Assembly (NCBI GenBank): GCA_049647265.1
Contig: JBARXJ010000015.1
Location: forward strand, 62,001-126,000
DNA: 64,000 nucleotides
Source of the DNA: JAAURB01 sp049647265
GTDB lineage: Bacteria > Cyanobacteriota > Cyanobacteriia > Cyanobacteriales > Microcoleaceae
Reading direction: 5' to 3'
Shown: positions 8,566 through 17,853 of the stretch, one piece after another
Layout: each line of letters starts with the position of its first letter
Numbering within the stretch: position 1 is the first letter of the stretch
The notes under the pieces: generated by a model
Seen by the model: the letters and a program-made list of their open reading frames with translations, nothing else
The model's database searches: none
Told to the model about the DNA's origin: nothing
Made by a program: the position numbers and the translations under genes

Positions 8566-8670
8566 CGCAATCTTCCGTGAAATCTTTACCTGTTATTGTG
8601 ATGCATTATTGTTAATTCCTGGGGAATCCTGATCTCCATCAGCATCTACTCTCGAAGAAAATTTTGACAC

Positions 8671-9372
8671 ATGAAGCGCTCTTTCAAAGCATTTCTTAAC
8701 TTTTTCCTTAAACCCAGTTGTCCCCTATGTTCCCGTCCGGCTGAGATTTGCTTTTGTGATGATTGTCAAACCCAACTTACGGAGTGTCAATTTTCCCCTG
8801 GACTGCTCTGGACAAAGGGAATTCCGGTGTTTATTTGGGGACGCTACGAGGGAGCCTTAAAACAAGCGATCGCAAAATTAAAATATCATGATTGTCCTGA
8901 AATTGCTCAGCCTCTAGGAGAATCTCTGGCTAGATCGTGGGTAAATACAGCCGAGTCTACCTTAAATCAGTTGGTTGTGGTTCCGATACCGATGTTTGCT
9001 GCCAAACAAAAAAAACGGGGATATAATCAAGCTGAATTAATTGCCCGTAGTTTTTGTCGGGTGACGGGTTTACCTCTTAAGGCAAATGGCTTAAAACGAA
9101 TTCGCGCTACAACCGCACAACATCAACTATCGACTACACAACGTCATCATAATTTAAAGGGGGCGTTTGCTGTGGGGCGAGATTTTCAACGGCGGACTCG
9201 TGGTTATTCTGTAATTTTAGTTGATGATATTTTTACGTCTGGGGCCACTGTTAAAGGGGCAATTCAAACCTTAAAACGGGTAAAAATTCCGGTTGCAGGA
9301 GTTGTGGCGATCGCAACTACTCGTCAGCCATTATCCAGCAAGCCACAGAAGAGAGTTGAGAGACACCGATGA
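8671..9372 (+). CDS. comF: ComF-family phosphoribosyltransferase-like protein
   Basis: 233 residues. The N-terminus has a four-cysteine zinc site (Cys17, 20, 29, 32: CPLC ... CFCDDC), then a type I phosphoribosyltransferase fold with VVPIPMF, KRGYNQAELIARSF and the PRPP-binding loop VILVDDIFTSGAT. ComF is needed for natural DNA uptake in several bacteria, including cyanobacteria, probably at the step of moving single-stranded DNA across the inner membrane. The Cys site is intact. No other competence genes adjoin it. The last few residues (after VAIATTRQPL) are unlike the family and may be a loose tail. Base composition and HIP1 sites match the neighbourhood. Confidence 0.88.
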   Translation: MKRSFKAFLNFFLKPSCPLCSRPAEICFCDDCQTQLTECQFSPGLLWTKGIPVFIWGRYEGALKQAIAKLKYHDCPEIAQPLGESLARSWVNTAESTLNQLVVVPIPMFAAKQKKRGYNQAELIARSFCRVTGLPLKANGLKRIRATTAQHQLSTTQRHHNLKGAFAVGRDFQRRTRGYSVILVDDIFTSGATVKGAIQTLKRVKIPVAGVVAIATTRQPLSSKPQKRVERHR

Positions 9373-9407
9373 TCAGGTGATGGGGAGACTTGAACAGGGA
9401 CATCGAC

Positions 9408-9465
9408 TCAACAGCAACAGAACAAAGAACGAAGAAAGAAGAACGAAGAATAAAGAACGACTTGC
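9408..9465. repeat. Purine-rich tandem repeat, unit near AAGAACGAAG
   Basis: The spacer after comF has a run of AAGAACG/AAGAAAG/AAGAATA variants. It is low-complexity spacer sequence of the same general kind as the other short tandem repeats here. Confidence 0.6.
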
Positions 9466-9546
9466 GCTAATAATGTTAATAAATGTTAAATTGTAAAACA
9501 AGAATATGTTATTGTCACCTGTGGGGTAGAGAACTTAACAAGTCTT

Positions 9547-9939
9547 ATGTTACATCAACCGATTTCTAACGACCATACGCTCTCTGAGTCATTCTATCAA
9601 GCGCTGATTCATCATTTCATTGACCATTTAACCCCTAGCATTCAAGCCTTGCTTGAGAATTGTTATTTTGGGATTGCGCCGAATTCAGCAAATATTAAAA
9701 CCTTTTTTGTTGTGGCAGCCGATGTCTCTACTGCCGATCAATTGATTCAAGAGAAAAGTCAGATTCTGCACAGAATGAATACCCTGATGGTTGGAATTGG
9801 ACAGTTAGCCATTTGTATTAGTCCCTCTGACAATCCGACTGAAACAGCCCTGTGTCATTCTTCTGTTCAGCCTCAGTCGGATCGGAGTTTACCGCAGTAT
9901 ATGATGTGTCAGATTTTTGATCTGAGTCAAGCGTCTTAA
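9547..9939 (+). CDS. Hypothetical protein, 130 residues
   Basis: I do not recognise this protein. It has no membrane helix or signal peptide. The first 95 residues look like a compact alpha/beta domain (YQALIHHFIDHLTPSIQALL, then TFFVVAADVSTADQLIQEKSQIL and LMVGIGQLAICIS); the last 35 are a loose Ser/Gln-rich tail. Codon use is like the neighbours. It follows comF by about 170 bases of spacer with a repeat, so it probably has its own promoter. It ends three bases before the stop of the convergent glycosyltransferase gene. I think it is a real gene because the frame is long, well placed and has a natural start, but its role is open. Confidence 0.6.
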   Translation: MLHQPISNDHTLSESFYQALIHHFIDHLTPSIQALLENCYFGIAPNSANIKTFFVVAADVSTADQLIQEKSQILHRMNTLMVGIGQLAICISPSDNPTETALCHSSVQPQSDRSLPQYMMCQIFDLSQAS

Positions 9940-9942
9940 ACC

Positions 9943-11046
9943 CTATGGACTGTCTTTGAGGGTATTAACAGAATTGACTGGATTAGCCGAATTCACTACG
10001 TTAGCATTACTAGGGTGATGTTGAGCAGCAGATAGAGGGGTAGGGGTTTGACGACGGGTTACCACATCTCGAACTCGATAAATGGGTCGATTCTGTGACT
10101 CGTGGTAGGTTCGCATTAATAATTCAGCCAACAAACCAAAACAGAATAGTTGAATCCCGGTCAGGGTTAACAGCACAGAAAAGTTCAGTAAAGGACGATT
10201 GCCAATGGCTTCTCCAAGAACATATTTTGCAAAGGTTAAGTAACCCCCAAACATAATTCCGAGTAGTAATGAAATTAAACCCAGAAAACCAAAAACGTGC
10301 ATGGGTCGAGTTAGGAATTTTTTGATAAAGGAGATGGTTAGCAAGTCCATCACCACTCGGAAAGTTCGATCTAAGCCATATTTACTCTGACCATACTGAC
10401 GTTCGTGATGGCCAACTTCAATTTCTGTAATCCGTGCCCCTTCAATTGCTGCTAAAGCCGGCAAAAAGCGGTGAAGTTCACCATATAATTTCATATCTGC
10501 CGCGACATCTGCCCGATACGCTTTGAGGGAACAACCATAATCATGGAGTTTAACATCCGTCATTTTTCCAATCAACCGATTGGCAATTTTAGAGGGCAAA
10601 ACTCGGGTCCAATGATCCTGTCGCTTGTAGCGCCAACCGCTAACGACATCGTATCCTTCATTCAACTTATCCAGCAGCTTAGGAATATCGGCCGGATCGT
10701 TTTGCAAGTCCCCATCTAAAGTGACAATTACCTCACCCATGGCATGATTAAATCCGGCTGCCATTGCTGGAGTTTGACCATAGTTGCGACGCAGAATAAT
10801 TGCTTTGAGATAAGGACGTTGAGCCGCTTCTTGTCTCAACAATTCAGTCGATCCATCTGAAGATCCATCATCAACACAAATCAATTCATAGCTTAAACCC
10901 GTTTGTTCTAAACTTTCATGGATTTTATTGAGCAGTTTCGGTACGCTTTCTACCTCGTTATAAATAGGAACCACAACTGAAACTTGAGGCTTCCCGGACA
11001 GCTCAGTTGGAGAAGAGATCATTTGATCAATTTGAGAAGTATTCAT
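9943..11046 (-). CDS. Family 2 glycosyltransferase, polyprenyl-phosphate glycosyl transferase type
   Basis: 367 residues. The GT-A domain (about 20-230) has VSVVVPIYNEVESVPKLL, CVDDGSSDGS, the DxD-type metal site TLDGDLQNDP and the acceptor segment DYGCSLKAYRADV. Two membrane helices follow (about 243-265 and 283-310). This is the DPM1/GtrB/ArnC layout: the enzyme loads a sugar from a nucleotide sugar onto undecaprenyl or dolichyl phosphate at the cytoplasmic face. The product could feed a membrane GT39-like transferase such as the one encoded 300 bases upstream on the same strand. The C-terminal 45 residues are a variable Thr/Asn/Val-rich tail. The donor sugar is not predictable. Confidence 0.88.
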   Translation of the reverse strand: MNTSQIDQMISSPTELSGKPQVSVVVPIYNEVESVPKLLNKIHESLEQTGLSYELICVDDGSSDGSTELLRQEAAQRPYLKAIILRRNYGQTPAMAAGFNHAMGEVIVTLDGDLQNDPADIPKLLDKLNEGYDVVSGWRYKRQDHWTRVLPSKIANRLIGKMTDVKLHDYGCSLKAYRADVAADMKLYGELHRFLPALAAIEGARITEIEVGHHERQYGQSKYGLDRTFRVVMDLLTISFIKKFLTRPMHVFGFLGLISLLLGIMFGGYLTFAKYVLGEAIGNRPLLNFSVLLTLTGIQLFCFGLLAELLMRTYHESQNRPIYRVRDVVTRRQTPTPLSAAQHHPSNANVVNSANPVNSVNTLKDSP

Positions 11047-11352
11047 GTGATTTTGAGAAAGTTTATAAATGACTCATTCATCAAAGTCTAGGAAGATGAA
11101 TGTCAAAATAGGTAGGTTCCAATTTTCAATGCATCACACTGAGAATTGAGAAAATTGATCTGCTCGCAAGAGATTAGAGTGCGCTGATTGGTTTAGGATT
11201 TTTGATGCACGTTAGCCTTTATCCCTTAGTTTACTGTAACCTTTCCAATTATTCTAGAATTTACTGGATTTGTTGTCAGGTTCCTTGATACGATCAACCG
11301 AGTCATATCTTGACTTCGAGATGTATTGCTCCAATCCATTGATTGACTTAAG
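11047..11352. other. Spacer between the two glycosyltransferase genes, no gene seen
   Basis: About 305 AT-rich bases with no coding frame, hairpin with T-run, or repeat that I can support. The distance makes a single transcript for both glycosyltransferases uncertain. Confidence 0.4.
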
Positions 11353-12963
11353 TTAAGAGCCTCTCAAAGGCTCAACTGATGGTGTATCTGTATCAGAACG
11401 AACTAAAAACACTTTCACTGGGTCAAACTCTAAACTTTTAAAAGTTTTCTGCTCTTCTAGAGTGAAATTGTCCCCTGCTAAGGTTTCAAAGACATTTTCA
11501 ATTCCGTCTTGATCCTTACAAAATACCCAACAAACCAGCCATAAACGGGATTCAATTGGGGAAATAGAACCTAACTCTTGTTGAATGTAAGCCGGTGAAA
11601 GTGGATCGGCACTGGGTTTGTTGATGGGATACAATGGGGCATCGCCTTGATAATACCGAGGCAAGGATTGGTCAAAAAATCGTTCAACGGAATAATAAAC
11701 AATCACATCTTCAGGCTGTTGATTTTGCTGAATAAACTCAGCCACCCCTTGCCAATCATTACGGTATAAAGTGGTGTAATAATCTTTCAAACCGCCACTG
11801 ACTGCAATTAAATAAGCTGCAACAACTGCTATTGCTACAGGTTTGCGCCAGTTCCAAATCACCATAAAACCCCCGGCGACTAAAATCAAAAAGTAGGGGG
11901 CAATAAACATCAAATAGCGAGGAAACCAAATCGAACCTTTCAGATAGGATAAAACAAAAGTGGCGATCGCCGGGATAAACGCCCAGGCTATTAACCAGAG
12001 TAATTGTTCTGAGGAATGCTTTGTGAAGACAGCAATCACTGTTAACCCCAGTAGTCCACACAGTAAGGCAGTAAACCCGGCATAAAAGAGTAACGTTATC
12101 CCTTGGGTGGCAAACAGACTATTGATTAAAGATCCATCTCCTAATTCCCCTTTTCCCAGGAAAATTTGATTAGACTTCAGTAAATACCGCAGTGGCCAGT
12201 AGACCACAAACTGAGTAATCATGCCCACCACTTGCAGGATGCCCGGCTTAGAATAATCCCCCACTTGACTTGACATGAAGTCCTGGGAAACCCCACCAAA
12301 AGTCAGCGCCCAAAATGGCGGTAAGAAAAACAAGCCTGTAACCGTAAACCCCGCCGCCCAGGCAAACAGCGTCTGGAATTTCTGGCGATATTTCCAACAA
12401 ACAATTAGTAAATCCGGCAGTACAATTAGAACGGTATTAACATTCGTCACTAATAGAGCTGTGCGGGCTATACTCCAAGTCGCTAGGGTGGGAAATGTGG
12501 GACGTTGTAGGGCATAACTCATCGCCAATGTCCCTGCCAAACTCAAAAAACTCACTAAGGTATACATGCGAATTTCTTGAGAGTGATTGATAAACAGTGG
12601 TGACAATGCCATAATTAAGGCTGCAATCTGTCCAGTTGCCTCTCCCACCAAGCGGCGGCCCAGTTGATAGGTGAGGAAAACACTGGCAATGCCTAAGATG
12701 ACAGAAAGTCCCCGCAACCAAACATCACTGGTTCCGAGTTGCATCCACCCCGCTAACAGCAAGAAATAAAAGGGACGAACATAAGGTAACGTCAATATAT
12801 CATTAAGACGCTCCGCATCCCAGATACTCAGCATTTCATCAATCCAAAGGCTTTCTGTACCCAGTTGATAGAGCCGTAATATCGTTGCTAGTAACACAAT
12901 CACCCCAAGGGGTAGCCAAGACGGAATTTGAATGGTTTTGATAGCTATCTGTCTTTGATTCAT
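11353..12963 (-). CDS. Membrane glycosyltransferase of the GT39/PMT-like (ArnT) family
   Basis: 536 residues, with about ten hydrophobic segments. The first outer loop has the acidic ESLWIDEMLSIWDA motif, then the conserved RPFYFLLLAGWMQLGTSDVWLRGLSVILG and the YQLGRRLVG loop seen in the Dolichyl-phosphate-mannose-protein mannosyltransferase-like superfamily. Such enzymes take a sugar from a lipid-phosphate carrier on the outer face of the membrane and place it on a lipid, glycan or protein. The C-terminal 130 residues form a soluble outer domain. The GT2 gene next downstream could make its lipid-linked donor. The acceptor is unknown. Confidence 0.82.
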   Translation of the reverse strand: MNQRQIAIKTIQIPSWLPLGVIVLLATILRLYQLGTESLWIDEMLSIWDAERLNDILTLPYVRPFYFLLLAGWMQLGTSDVWLRGLSVILGIASVFLTYQLGRRLVGEATGQIAALIMALSPLFINHSQEIRMYTLVSFLSLAGTLAMSYALQRPTFPTLATWSIARTALLVTNVNTVLIVLPDLLIVCWKYRQKFQTLFAWAAGFTVTGLFFLPPFWALTFGGVSQDFMSSQVGDYSKPGILQVVGMITQFVVYWPLRYLLKSNQIFLGKGELGDGSLINSLFATQGITLLFYAGFTALLCGLLGLTVIAVFTKHSSEQLLWLIAWAFIPAIATFVLSYLKGSIWFPRYLMFIAPYFLILVAGGFMVIWNWRKPVAIAVVAAYLIAVSGGLKDYYTTLYRNDWQGVAEFIQQNQQPEDVIVYYSVERFFDQSLPRYYQGDAPLYPINKPSADPLSPAYIQQELGSISPIESRLWLVCWVFCKDQDGIENVFETLAGDNFTLEEQKTFKSLEFDPVKVFLVRSDTDTPSVEPLRGS

Positions 12964-13519
12964 AATTGAAAATCCGACTGGAAAGATCGAGAGCGAAAGG
13001 AGAAACTACAAGTTAATCAGTTGTCCAAATTTCTTGATGCATCCGATAAGCGCGCGCTAGAGGCTAACATTCAATATTTTATACCTTTCATATTATGATC
13101 TTAAAAGATAATCCGCACCCATTAGCCGTTTACCAATCAATAACATATTGTCAACTGTAGCCGCCAGTATTTGAATCTGTTATAGCTTTTTTTGGGGTGA
13201 GGAGGATATGTAAAACGGAGATAGTTTCTGAAGGACTGATGATTTGTATAGTGCTTCTGTGCTCATCCGAAAATATAGCTTTTAATCAACATTTGTATCC
13301 GATCTGCTGCCCAAATTAACATAAATTCAGAGGTTGGAAGCAAATTTTACAATTGCTTTAAATACCTACGGTGATGATTAAAGATTCCGTAAAACTACTG
13401 TGATATTAAATTTGAAATGTTACAACTTAATAAGGTGAAATTTCTATAATTTTTACAACAAAAATTATCATTCTGGGTGCTGTCTACGTAAAAATCACTG
13501 CAATCATCGGAGAATTAGT
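12964..13519. other. Long divergent spacer upstream of the SGNH/RTX gene
   Basis: About 555 AT-rich bases between two divergent genes. It should hold both promoters. A GGAG seven bases before the ATG at 13520 is the ribosome binding site of the downstream gene. I see no RNA gene or repeat. Confidence 0.45.
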
Positions 13520-15988
13520 ATGGCAGCAGAGCGCATAGAAGCAGAAAACATGACCCTCAATAGCGGTTATGTGATTAAAACAAGAGATTTTGCAAGTAAC
13601 AGTCAACACATTCATCTGACAGAGTTAACCGGCAAGGCAACCACTACTTTTAACGGCACTGATGGAACCTACAATGTGGCTCTGGCTTACCACGATACAT
13701 CCAATGGACAGGCAACGATTCAACTTACCATTGGTAACAATGATCCGGTTAACCTCACTTTAGATCAAGATTTATCTAGCCTGCGACCTTCTGAGCAAAA
13801 TCTGGTTCAACCCGTTATCTTCCAGGGACTCGAAATTAATCCAGGGGATGAAATAGAAATTGCTGCTTCTATGGATGGAACAGAAACAGCAGCTATTGAT
13901 TTTCTGGAGTTTACCCCTGTCGCTGTTGATACCACTGCTCCTACCGCCACTCTAAGCGCAACTAACTTTAATACTGAGCTTGACAGCACAGAGGCTTACA
14001 CCTTTACGGTAACGTTCACCGATGATACAGCGGTTGATGTCTCTACATTAAATACTGCGATCGCAGTTCAAGATCAAGGCGGTAATAATCAAACTGTTAC
14101 CTTGGTGGGAAATTATACAAATGCTTCTCAAATTGTCGCAACTTATCAGTTAGATGCACCTGGCGGCAGTTGGGATCTTAATGAAGCCGGAAGTTATACT
14201 GTGCTTGCAGCCAATACAGTTACTGATACTAATGGCAAACCATTAGCGGGTGGGACGCTGGGTAGTTTTGAAGTTGAAGTTGAGTCCAATATTCCCTTAG
14301 TAGACGTTAAAGTCGAAGCAGAAGACTTTCAGCTTGGGGGAAATTACAGTGTTGATGACAATAATGGTAATGGTTATGGGGCCGCATCCAATGGAAAAGT
14401 CATTGGGATTGATTTTTTAGGGGGGGGAGATGAAACCGGGACAGCCGACTATACTTTTACTGACGCAAGCGGTATATACAATATCGTTGTCACCTATTTT
14501 GATGAAAGTGATGGTGAAGGTAGTTTAACCGCCAGTTTAGCTGGAAATCAACTAGACAGTTGGACATTTGATCAAGATTTAGGCAATAACAAAGTCGGCG
14601 AAAATAACAAAGTTGAGCGGGTTGTCGCTCAAGATACTATTGTTAATACCGGAGATATTTTTTCTTTAACCGGACAACGTGAAACCGGAGAATCGACCCG
14701 TGTTGATTTTGTTGAGTTTATTCCCGCTGAAGATGATAACACCGATCCTGACCCTGTAATTAGTGGCGAAACCATTAGTTTTAGTCAATCAAGCCGTCCC
14801 CTGTTAGCCCGACTCGATGAAGATTTTGCCATTGAGTTAGACTATGGTCGAGATTTTAAATTGATGCCATTAGGGGATTCAATTACAGAAGGAAAAGAAG
14901 ATAATACTCAAGACGAAGAAGATCGCGAAGGCTATCGGCGTTATCTCTACCAAGATTTAACAGAAATTGGTTTAGATGTTGATTTTGTCGGGTCTGAGTC
15001 CAATGGTTTGAATAATGACTTTGACAAAGATCATCAAGGACATCCTGGCTGGAAAGTCCAAGAAATTAATGATGGCCGCAATGGTGAGGGCGGCGTTGAT
15101 GATTGGATACCCGCTGCTGAGCCGGATATTGTCCTCCTCAAGATAGGAACTAACAACGGTGGCAGCAATGGTACTAATATTGCCGGTAAGTTAGATGACT
15201 TGGTTGAAGATATCTTTGATATTAACTCGTTTGACGGTCATTTAATTGTTTCAACCGCAGCACCCATTCATCCTGATAGTATTTACTATGATAGTCGTTC
15301 GGGTAATATTGATGATTACAATGATTTGATTCCCGGCATTGTCAACAATTACAACGCAATTGGGGAAGAAATTTCTTTCGTTGATATCCGCTCCGGAGAC
15401 AATCCTATCACTGAAGATGATATGAGTCCGCCTTCGGTAGATAATGGTTTGCATCCCACGGCTGCCGGCTATGAAAAGATGGCAAGCTCTTACTATGAGG
15501 CGGTGTTAGAAGCTTCTGGAACCAAAACCGATTTTAACAATATTAGCAATATCGTCGGCTCGGATTTTGATGATCTGATTGTGGGTAATAATAACGCTAA
15601 CGAGATTCTCGGCGGTGAAGGAGATGACGAACTCACCGGTGGCGGCGGTGCGGATCAGTTTATCTATACTAAGTTAGCAGATGGTCGCGATACACTGACT
15701 GATTTTGATCCGACAGAAGGGGATCTCTTCCAAATTAACGCCAGTGGTTTTGTCGGCAGCGGTTTAGAAGCTGGGACTGCTCTCAGTGATGGTACTGCAT
15801 CACCCACAGGGGTATTTGTCAGCGGTATCAATCCTCAAGCGGTGGGTAGTAGTGCTAACGTCCTCTATAACACCAGTACAGGTATTCTGAGTTTGGATAT
15901 TGACGGGGTAGGTGTTCAAGCGCCTACAGAATTAGCGCTTCTACAAGGCGCTCCCAATTTAACCGTTAATCAGTTTGAGATTGCCTAA
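13520..15988 (+). CDS. Exported SGNH-hydrolase with two carbohydrate-binding-like modules and an RTX tail
   Basis: 822 residues in modules. Residues 1-135 and about 263-405 are beta-sandwich repeats of carbohydrate-binding type (RIEAENMTLNSGYVI and VKVEAEDFQLGGNYSV at their starts, DFLEFTPV / DFVEFIPA at their ends). Residues 137-255 are an Ig-like domain. An SGNH/GDSL esterase domain spans about 445-665: nucleophile Ser454 in LGDSITEG, KIGTNNGG for the third block, and His645 in NGLHPTAAGYEKM. Residues 680-745 carry a short RTX segment (ILGGEGDDELTGGGGADQFIY), followed by a C-terminal cap. There is no signal peptide, so type I secretion through the RTX tail is expected. Likely role: removal of acyl (for example acetyl) groups from an extracellular polysaccharide. 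The Asp normally three residues before the catalytic His is Asn642, with Asp641 beside it. No type I exporter is encoded next to it. Confidence 0.87.
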   Translation: MAAERIEAENMTLNSGYVIKTRDFASNSQHIHLTELTGKATTTFNGTDGTYNVALAYHDTSNGQATIQLTIGNNDPVNLTLDQDLSSLRPSEQNLVQPVIFQGLEINPGDEIEIAASMDGTETAAIDFLEFTPVAVDTTAPTATLSATNFNTELDSTEAYTFTVTFTDDTAVDVSTLNTAIAVQDQGGNNQTVTLVGNYTNASQIVATYQLDAPGGSWDLNEAGSYTVLAANTVTDTNGKPLAGGTLGSFEVEVESNIPLVDVKVEAEDFQLGGNYSVDDNNGNGYGAASNGKVIGIDFLGGGDETGTADYTFTDASGIYNIVVTYFDESDGEGSLTASLAGNQLDSWTFDQDLGNNKVGENNKVERVVAQDTIVNTGDIFSLTGQRETGESTRVDFVEFIPAEDDNTDPDPVISGETISFSQSSRPLLARLDEDFAIELDYGRDFKLMPLGDSITEGKEDNTQDEEDREGYRRYLYQDLTEIGLDVDFVGSESNGLNNDFDKDHQGHPGWKVQEINDGRNGEGGVDDWIPAAEPDIVLLKIGTNNGGSNGTNIAGKLDDLVEDIFDINSFDGHLIVSTAAPIHPDSIYYDSRSGNIDDYNDLIPGIVNNYNAIGEEISFVDIRSGDNPITEDDMSPPSVDNGLHPTAAGYEKMASSYYEAVLEASGTKTDFNNISNIVGSDFDDLIVGNNNANEILGGEGDDELTGGGGADQFIYTKLADGRDTLTDFDPTEGDLFQINASGFVGSGLEAGTALSDGTASPTGVFVSGINPQAVGSSANVLYNTSTGILSLDIDGVGVQAPTELALLQGAPNLTVNQFEIA

Positions 15989-16068
15989 TTTTAATCCTGC
16001 CTTTCCCCTCTTTCTCTATGATTGATAGGGAAATCTTCGAGAGAGAAATAAAGAAGACGGGTTCAAGT

Positions 16069-16103
16069 AGAGACGTAGTAAGGACGTACCATGCTACGTT
16101 TCT
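16069..16103. terminator. Inverted repeat between convergent genes
   Basis: AGAGACGTAG (16069-16078) and CTACGTTTCT (16094-16103) form a 10-bp stem with one G-T pair. The right arm overlaps the stop codon of the VOC gene. It may act as a terminator, or be a copy of the palindromic repeats built around GACGTAG/CTACGTC that occur in cyanobacterial spacers. A second, weaker stem (TTTCTCT/AGAGAAA) lies just before it. Confidence 0.45.
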
Positions 16104-16545
16104 AACTGTTGTCTAACAAACGAATAAATTCTAAGGGTAAACCATCCGTATCTGCAATAAAAGCAACTTCGTATACCTGAGAACCAATCATTTGTTGAGT
16201 CGGTTTCAGCAAGATTTTTAACGATTGATATAAATCTGGATTGTCTGTGGTTAACGTTTGAAATTGGCCTTGTAATGTTTCAAGCCAACTGGGTAAATCT
16301 GGAGTACTTTTGGTTAAATCAAAAGATAAGTGATAATATCCCACATACTGCTCATCTCCAAATGCATCTGGGGCTGGTTTAGGTTGGGGAATTTCGATCA
16401 GTTCAATTCTGCCTAACTCCCCCTGCATCCAACAGGCTAAGGTATATCCCGTGGTAAAACGTTCGCAGACACTAAACCCTAACTGTTCGTAGAAAGCGAT
16501 CGCCCGATGGATATTTGCGGTACGAATAGAAACATGATGCATCAT
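16102..16545 (-). CDS. VOC-superfamily (glyoxalase/dioxygenase-like) protein
   Basis: 147 residues in two beta-alpha-beta-beta-beta units, as in glyoxalase I and related proteins: MHHVSIRTANIHRAIAFYEQLGF at the start, RIELIEIPQ at the end of unit one, GYYHLSFDLT and EVAFIADTDGLPLEFIRLL in unit two. Possible metal ligands are the His in MMHHVSI, Glu in RIELIE, His in GYYHLSF and Glu in LPLEFI, the usual two His and two Glu places. The reaction cannot be named; the superfamily includes lyases, dioxygenases and resistance proteins. It lies 45 bases downstream of the next gene on the same strand and may share its transcript. Confidence 0.78.
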   Translation of the reverse strand: MMHHVSIRTANIHRAIAFYEQLGFSVCERFTTGYTLACWMQGELGRIELIEIPQPKPAPDAFGDEQYVGYYHLSFDLTKSTPDLPSWLETLQGQFQTLTTDNPDLYQSLKILLKPTQQMIGSQVYEVAFIADTDGLPLEFIRLLDNS

Positions 16546-16590
16546 GATTGTTTAGCACCTCATCAGAACGCTACAAATGGCACAAGCGGG

Positions 16591-17094
16591 CTAAAACCGA
16601 GGAAAATAAGGATAGCGCACAGGTGCGCCCTGTTCTTTTTCTAAATCAAAATTAATCACATCCCAGCAGGGTTCATCTTTGGGATCGGGGCTAAATTCTA
16701 CAGGTAAGCCGTATAATTTAGGTTGATTTTTGTCCGCCGCACTCCGCCAAGAGGCACAAGGATCGAGATAGGCGCTGATTAAATCTTGATAACGTTGGGC
16801 AATAATCACTCGAGTTGCCCGATAACCCTGAGTATGTAAGCGATCCAGGGCTTCGTGAATTTCAAAGCGAATGCCATCAGGGTGAGTGTGTTGTCGATAC
16901 CATTCTTCCTCCCATTGTCGCCAATGCCGTCCTGACTGCAAATGAACCAGATCTTTTGTTTTCGGATCGGCTTCAAATGCCCCATGACGGGGACAGAGAT
17001 AGGTATCTGTCAAAGTCAATGCCTGAATTTTCTGGCGACAATGGGGACAGTGAATTTCAGGGCCAAAGATTGGATACTGCAAAGCAGAATTCAT
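16591..17094 (-). CDS. Cyanobacterial conserved protein with a CxxC zinc motif (TIGR02652-like)
   Basis: 167 residues from ATG at 17094. Near the start is CPHC, and 16 residues further a single CPRHG, suggesting a small zinc knuckle; the rest is a soluble domain rich in Trp, His and Arg (RHWRQWEEEWYRQHTHPDGI, HTQGYRATRVIIAQRY) ending PVRYPYFPRF. I believe it is the cyanobacterial family TIGR02652, of unknown function; that name is from memory. A longer frame to 17160 exists, but the family opens with YPIFGPEIHCPHC close to its N-terminus, which favours 17094. The gene is divergent from the gamma-carbonic anhydrase homologue. Confidence 0.72.
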   Translation of the reverse strand: MNSALQYPIFGPEIHCPHCRQKIQALTLTDTYLCPRHGAFEADPKTKDLVHLQSGRHWRQWEEEWYRQHTHPDGIRFEIHEALDRLHTQGYRATRVIIAQRYQDLISAYLDPCASWRSAADKNQPKLYGLPVEFSPDPKDEPCWDVINFDLEKEQGAPVRYPYFPRF

Positions 17095-17186
17095 ACTCAC
17101 AATTTTAAAATTGAGATCGCACCGGAGCTTGTAGACTTCTATTATAACCGGGAATAACATATCCCTTTTTCTTCTAGTTCAATTTC

Positions 17187-17741
17187 ATGAGTCACAAGAA
17201 TTTATCTACTCCATCAAACCACTCTTACTGGCCAGCAGTCGATCTATCTTTAGCCGCGTTTGTTGCCCCAAATGCCACGGTTATGGGTCAGGTAGAACTC
17301 AGTCAGGGGGTTAGTGTTTGGTATAGTGCTGTGGTGCGAGGAGATGTAGAAAAAATTATTATTGGAGTCTGTAGTAATATTCAGGATGGGGCTATTTTGC
17401 ACGGCGATCCGGGTAAACCTACAATCTTAGAGGATTATGTGACGGTGGGTCATCGGGCTGTGATTCATTCGGCCCATATTGAACGGGGTAGTTTGATTGG
17501 TATTGGGGCAGTGATCCTAGATGGGGTAAGGGTTGGGGCGGGTTGTATTGTTGGGGCTGGGGCGGTGGTGACGAAAGATATTCCGCCTCGTACTTTGGTT
17601 GCAGGAGTGCCTGCTAAACCCCGCCGAGACATCTCAGACACTGAAGCGGCAGAGTTAATTGAACACGCTAAACGGTATCAAAAATTAGCTTTAGTTCATG
17701 CGGGTAACGGCACAGATATTGGTTTTGACCAAACTGATTAA
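17187..17741 (+). CDS. Gamma-carbonic anhydrase-like hexapeptide protein
   Basis: 184 residues forming a left-handed beta-helix with hexapeptide repeats (VGAGCIVGAGAVV). The three zinc-binding His of gamma-class carbonic anhydrases are present at 72 (ILHGD), 89 and 94 (VGHRAVIH), as are RGD at 51-53 and NIQDGA at 65-69. This is the YrdA/PaaY/CcmM-N type fold; members form trimers. Activity as a carbonic anhydrase is possible but many such proteins are inactive or have other roles. It is not fused to Rubisco small-subunit-like repeats, so it is not CcmM itself, and no ccm genes are close. A further 110 bases of spacer separate it from a convergent kinase gene. Confidence 0.86.
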   Translation: MSHKNLSTPSNHSYWPAVDLSLAAFVAPNATVMGQVELSQGVSVWYSAVVRGDVEKIIIGVCSNIQDGAILHGDPGKPTILEDYVTVGHRAVIHSAHIERGSLIGIGAVILDGVRVGAGCIVGAGAVVTKDIPPRTLVAGVPAKPRRDISDTEAAELIEHAKRYQKLALVHAGNGTDIGFDQTD

Positions 17742-17853
17742 TCAAATGATCAGTATTGTTAAGAATAGATGACTTGTTATTTATTGTGGGTTATTTGAAG
17801 AACGTGGGAAGTGATATTTCTCTGTTCTCAAACAATCACTAATAACAGAATGA

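Noticed and set aside
9293..9496. 67-codon plus-strand frame at the end of comF
   Set aside because: It lies in another frame of comF and runs into the purine-rich repeat.
13520..15988. Full RTX toxin
   Set aside because: Only one short calcium-binding segment is present; the enzyme core is an SGNH esterase.
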